64,000 bases of DNA from Ichthyophonus hoferi (lineage: Eukaryota; Opisthokonta; Ichthyosporea; Ichthyophonida; Ichthyophonidae): assembly GCA_002751075.1 (NCBI GenBank), contig NAOQ01000008.1, positions 157,286 to 221,285 of the forward strand, in the 5' to 3' direction. Under the pieces are notes generated by a model, which was not told the origin of the DNA, searched no databases, and saw nothing but the letters and a program-made list of their open reading frames with translations. This document shows, piece by piece, positions 59,590-64,000 of this stretch (position 1 is the first letter of the stretch; each line of letters starts with the position of its first letter). A program made the position numbers and the translations under genes.

Positions 59590-59755
59590 ACTCATTGGCT
59601 GGCTAGGTATCCTGCCTATTAATAAAACGTTATTTTAATATATCTGCCTTCGATGTAGGGACATTTCAAAACCCTTCTTAATTGGATACTTCCTCTCCTT
59701 TTAAAAGCATAAATTACAGGATCGCTCTGTTTTTGCATTTCCAGTTCTTAATTAA
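59590..59755 (+). mobile_element. LTR fragment, plus orientation
   Basis: Shows ggctaggtatcctgcctatt, agggacatttcaaaaccctt and attacaggatcgctctgttt in family order. Decayed. Confidence 0.55.
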
Positions 59756-60089
59756 AAATAATAACTAATTATAAATTCAAGTCTGTCTGCATGCTGCAAC
59801 GGTGCTAAACTAAATATATTTCAAAGAGCCGCCAATAGAGTTATTTTCATTGGTAGATTCAGAGTGAATTCCCGCGCGTAATTAGACACGATCGTATTTG
59901 AGATTGCGATATGCTATTTTTAGCGATCGCAGCAGTTCAATGTCAGGCTTTAATCTGACTATATAAATCCTAACATAACATCCTTTCCAACTTCAAATAT
60001 TTTGTGGCCACCACTGAAACCTTACAGGCAATATATAGGATCACCACCTTGCTTAATAATTATGAGTACCTCTCTTCCTTCTCACAAAA

Positions 60090-60375
60090 ACAGGTAATAT
60101 TCCACCATGCTTCCCTTAACCTGGAGTGCTCAGAGCAACGACGTACGTCTAGGCATAAAGTGGTAATTGGTCACCTCAATAAAAACATATCTTTTGTTGT
60201 CTTAATTTATTGTTTATGCGAGTAACTCTCTTTTTGAGGGTGGTTTATTCTATTTTTGCAGAAATGGGATGTAATCCAATCTCCCACCGTGCCCTTATCC
60301 TAGGAGTGCTCAGAGCAATGACGTCTAAGCGCTTAAATTGTCAATTGCTCACCTTGTTCTTAATCCGGGGCGCGC
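60090..60375. repeat. Imperfect tandem duplication, period about 180 bp
   Basis: ggagtgctcagagcaacgac (60123) recurs as ggagtgctcagagcaatgac (60304), with similar flanks before (ccaccatgcttccctta against cccaccgtgcccttat) and after (aattggtcacct against caattgctcacct). Confidence 0.7.
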
Positions 60376-60420
60376 GGTGTACCGTACCTCTCTTCTTTCC
60401 TACCGTCTAAACGTAATTAA

Positions 60421-63068
60421 ATTTGTTAGCTGCACACCATTTCTCTCACTGATTAGAGGTGTGTACCCCTTATACGATGCTCAGTGAAATGGCATGTTTG
60501 CCTCCCATTGCAGTACAAGTTCAGGAATCAAATCATGTCCGTGGTCCAATTCTGGGACTTTGCTCTTCAGGTAACCTTTTTCACAAGCAACATCATTAAC
60601 AAAGGTTTTTACCGGTGATTAGTTAGTTACACTCTTTGGACCAATGGTAGACTCTCAGTAGAATACCCTTGCATATTGCCATAATATTTATCCTTACGTG
60701 TCATCAAATCAAAGGAGAGATTTTTACCTTAATATTTTTTGGCTATGCTGAAGATCAACACGACTGTATCATTTTTTACTGAAAAACACAGTTTTTCTGT
60801 TTATTACAATGTTTTCTTTCTTAAAAGGCTCCCGTCCTTTTCTTTTCACAACAATGATACAGTTTCGGAATTATTCACCTATATCTATTGGTATGGGTGT
60901 TTTCCATGTGATCATAAACCAATCAGAACTTTACGTGTACGCCTTTTACATATATAATAAGTTCTTAAAACGTTAGTAAAGGTACTGTTATTATTCTTCT
61001 TTTCGTCGTCAATATTTGTTAAAATTCTTTCCCAAAATTTATTTAACTTGTTTTAATATTTTGTCTTTTGATTCTCAATTGGTACTTCTATTTATAATAC
61101 AAATTAATTAGTGGGCCTAATTAGCTTCAAAATAATATAAAATTCAAAAAATCAATCCAAATATTATTATCTTTTAAATTAAATCAAAATTACGATAATA
61201 ATGCCGATTGGGGTCACACATTCTAACCTCTATTTCTACTCAATATATTTCATGAATACTAAGTATACCAAAATATATTAAACTTTAAAAAGTTTTAAGC
61301 ATTTTTTTGAGTTACTTGCATGTTTTTTTTTAAAAATCTCATGCGTCCCATTTTATAGCATAGTACACTATTATTATTATTATTATTATTATCTTCCTTT
61401 ATTAATTACTCTATTATCCAATATACACGTAATTATTGAAAATTAAACCAGGAATTTCATTCCTAGATCTTGATATTATCTTGAAGAAAAAAGGTACCAT
61501 AATATTTAACTATACGGGCCGGACTTTGAAATGAAAAGCAAGGGATTTTCCCAAAATATGCAAATACATTTTATTTAATCTTCCAAAGCGTAATATAGTT
61601 TGGTACAATTTGTATTTAGAAAGTATATTTTAAGTGAAATTAACGACAATTGCATGTGTGACCCTCATGACAATGTACGATGGCGATGGCGATGGCGATT
61701 TGTAAGATAATCCTTGCATAAATCTTGGGGCATTTTGAGGCACAACCTTGCAAGATGGCCATTTAAATAAACAATAACATGTTCCCGACCGGGATCTGGA
61801 TCATATGATATATTAATCATATCCACTTAGCTAAGTAGTTAAGGTATGCTTGGGTTTAATTTGCGTAGTCAAGTAAATTAGCTGCAACAAAAAGGCATGC
61901 AAAAATAGATTTCCTTTTTCATTTAAGCGCTTGGCTGGCACAAAATTCAAGACCATTGTATTAATGACATTATTGTCAAACGTCATTGTGTAGATTGCGT
62001 TATCAACCAATATTACTACTATCCCCTTAAACTATGAGTACATATCCATTTTTTGATATCAGATATCGTTGTTATTTAATCAATATGAAAAATATTACAA
62101 TTAAACTGCACATATTATCCAACTCATAAAGACATAATAGTGTGGACTAAGAGTAGGCTTTTTCCAGACTACCAATAATTTCCTGTTTTGCTAACGGTAT
62201 AGAAATGACTGGCTTTGTTCTAAGATATGGGCCATAATAGGTTATATAATGCTATCTCTTATCGCCTGATCTTACCCTATATATTGGTAAGATAATAGTA
62301 CCCCTGAGTAATGTGCCATCAATCAGCCTGTTAACTCTACGCCTGCATAAATCAATCCGTTGAAGCTATTGGTGCATAGATTTATTCGCCTGTATGATTA
62401 CAGTTTGCGCTGTCATGTGATTCGTAAAGCCACTTTCAAAAAGACTCACAATTATCATTAATATAATTAGTTATTATTAAAAATATATAGTTGGCTTTTA
62501 ATATTATTCATAGTGTCTATATTGTTTATTATTTTTTTTATTTTTATTTAGGTACCTATAATATAAAATATCATAATAGTGCATAATATATAATATAATA
62601 TAAAGTATAATATAATCAACACATTGTTTATGAAACACGACGCATTCCTCTTACAAATTCGATATTGCTCAGAAACATATGAATATTTATTGGTTAACGT
62701 AATAGTAAAATCACTAATCAATAGTGCCAGATCATAAATTAATCCAGCCAATTAAAAGCTCTCCTTTAATGTTATTGGTAAACAGCTATTTTTCACAGGA
62801 TTTTTTGAATTATAGCCAATAGAAATTCAGATGTTTGGGAAATTCTAAAATAAACAGAGCTAATTATAAACTGGGAGGTCTTGGACGTCTGTTTATAATT
62901 CTCTTGAAGAGTATCAAACCGTGTTAGAACATCCAAGCATTGGTCACGCTAAAACAAGTGAAGGATACCTTATATACACTTGTATATATATATAAATATA
63001 TGTATATATATATATATAATATCCGAATACGCTATACATCTAGGGAGATACATAACCTAACTTAGAAA
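60421..63068. other. AT-rich intergenic stretch upstream of second Ras-like gene
   Basis: No exon seen. It holds an (ATT)n tract at about 61369-61393, a short (GATGGC)3 run near 61679-61698 and (TA)n tracts at about 62985-63020 just before the start codon. Confidence 0.5.
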
Positions 63069-63947
63069 ATGCATAACTCAACTACATCATTAAAAAGTAA
63101 GGGTTCAGTGAAATCACATTTCACTGTACACCTTCTTGTACTAGGAGATTTGAAAGTAGGAAAAACCGCAATAGTAACCCGATTTCTGGATGGGATGTTC
63201 GATGAAACATACGAATCCACTAGTCTTGTCGTACGAACAAAACAATTAACAATAAATGGTATGTATGTAGACTCCTGTATGTCATATTAATTTATGGTTT
63301 GGTGGTTGTTGGTTTTGTTGGATACGGGAAGAAATAGGGTTGCTCCAAGATATAAATTAGTAAATGATGGAGTATCTCTTTAATTATTTGATTTTGAACA
63401 AGCTATTATTATATATATTATTTATTATTTATAATAATATACGTTATTATTTATTGAAAATCAAACCAGTATCTGTTATGCTATTCTATCTGGCCGCTGT
63501 CATAAGGTACTCGGCGGATTAGAGCTCTAGCTACTTGTTTCTCAATTTTACGTTGTTGATGTACAACATACCTTTGCTTCTTCTTTTGTAATAGGTTTGC
63601 TTTTATCTTTGTGTGTTATTTAAATATTGATCTATAAATACTCATGAGTGCACTGAGTTTCCTTTTACATTATGATGCATATATAAAACAGTTGTATATA
63701 TGCATATACATACGACAACCTTTTATCATCATCAACCCATAATTTACTCAACTACATATAGAATATTTGGTTAATAGGCGTATATATATTAGTGTTATTA
63801 TGATTTTTATTATTGCTATATAGTCTCACCAATTTCCCAATTTATTAGGCGTTCCCATTGATGTTGAGATCACGGACACGGTGGGCTACCAGGAGTTAAT
63901 GGCTGCTCACAGTGGAATGGAGAAACAGCTGTACTTGGAAAATGATG
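63069..63947 (+). CDS. Second atypical Ras-like GTPase, exons 1-2 (cut by window end)
   Basis: Exon 1 is 63069-63258 and exon 2 is 63849-63947, with GT-AG borders and a phase-1 intron; the next donor (AATGATG|gtatgc) follows and the gene runs off the window. Protein so far: MHNSTTSLKSKGSVKSHFTV, P-loop GDLKVGKT, switch I YESTS, then DTVGYQ for the DxxG region. It is a clear paralogue of the 33361-40733 gene: same start (MH-S), same intron positions and phases, and exon 2 is 99 bases in both. Unlike that gene it keeps the G3 glycine, but it too lacks the Gln that positions water in Ras. C terminus, G4 and G5 not visible. Confidence 0.88.
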
Positions 63948-64000
63948 GTATGCATGTGGGAGAAATTATATTATGTAATTTTATATAGTCTAAATTCTAG

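Overview
The window is AT-rich eukaryotic DNA. It has spliceosomal GT-AG introns (one clear GC-AG), introns of about 0.2-1 kb, many microsatellites, and a dense load of broken transposable elements. Nothing bacterial was seen. The sequence does not fix the species. Long AT-rich introns, a plant-type PIN carrier fold, SYS1 and unusual Ras-like GTPases together suggest a protist or early-branching eukaryote, but that is inference. There are two runs of N (16338-16891 and 38063-38505).

Four host genes can be supported by exon phase and family alignment. (1) A PIN/auxin-efflux-carrier-like membrane transporter on the minus strand (9154-11859, 4 exons, 465 aa). (2) SYS1, a Golgi membrane protein, on the minus strand (29257-30907, 3 exons, 159 aa). 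(3) An atypical Ras-like GTPase with a long proline-rich tail on the plus strand (33361-40733, 14 exons, 681 aa). (4) The first two exons of a paralogue of that GTPase (63069-63947), cut by the window end.

The rest is mainly repeats. One LTR family (LTR about 414 bp, TGTT...AACA ends, 5-bp target duplication, initiator-Met-tRNA-type primer site) is present as short elements with no pol at about 90-535, 16990-18441, 26912-27947 and 43434-44420, as a solo LTR at 24986-25399, and as scattered fragments. Ty1/copia coding fossils lie at about 2.1-3.5, 41.3-43.1, 46.9-47.2, 47.2-53.3 (minus, with long terminal repeats) and 53.3-57.2 kb; all are broken. A second, unclassified family, called here element X, recurs in at least eight places. 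It has short ORFs on both strands, a shared upstream segment and a conserved terminal sequence (gggacagtcatgaatatttc or close variants). It is the least explained part of the window.

Layout: 0-3.5 kb retroelement fossils; 3.5-6.2 kb AT-rich with no gene; 6.2-8.9 kb element X; 9.1-11.9 kb PIN-like gene; 12-29 kb repeats with no host gene found; 29.2-31 kb SYS1; 31.4-32 kb tandem repeat; 33.3-40.7 kb Ras-like gene; 41-60 kb nested copia and X fossils; 60.4-63 kb AT-rich intergenic; 63.1 kb to the end the second Ras-like gene. The two GTPases are likely functionally related because they share intron positions and an exon length. No operon-like or pathway linkage is seen among the other genes.
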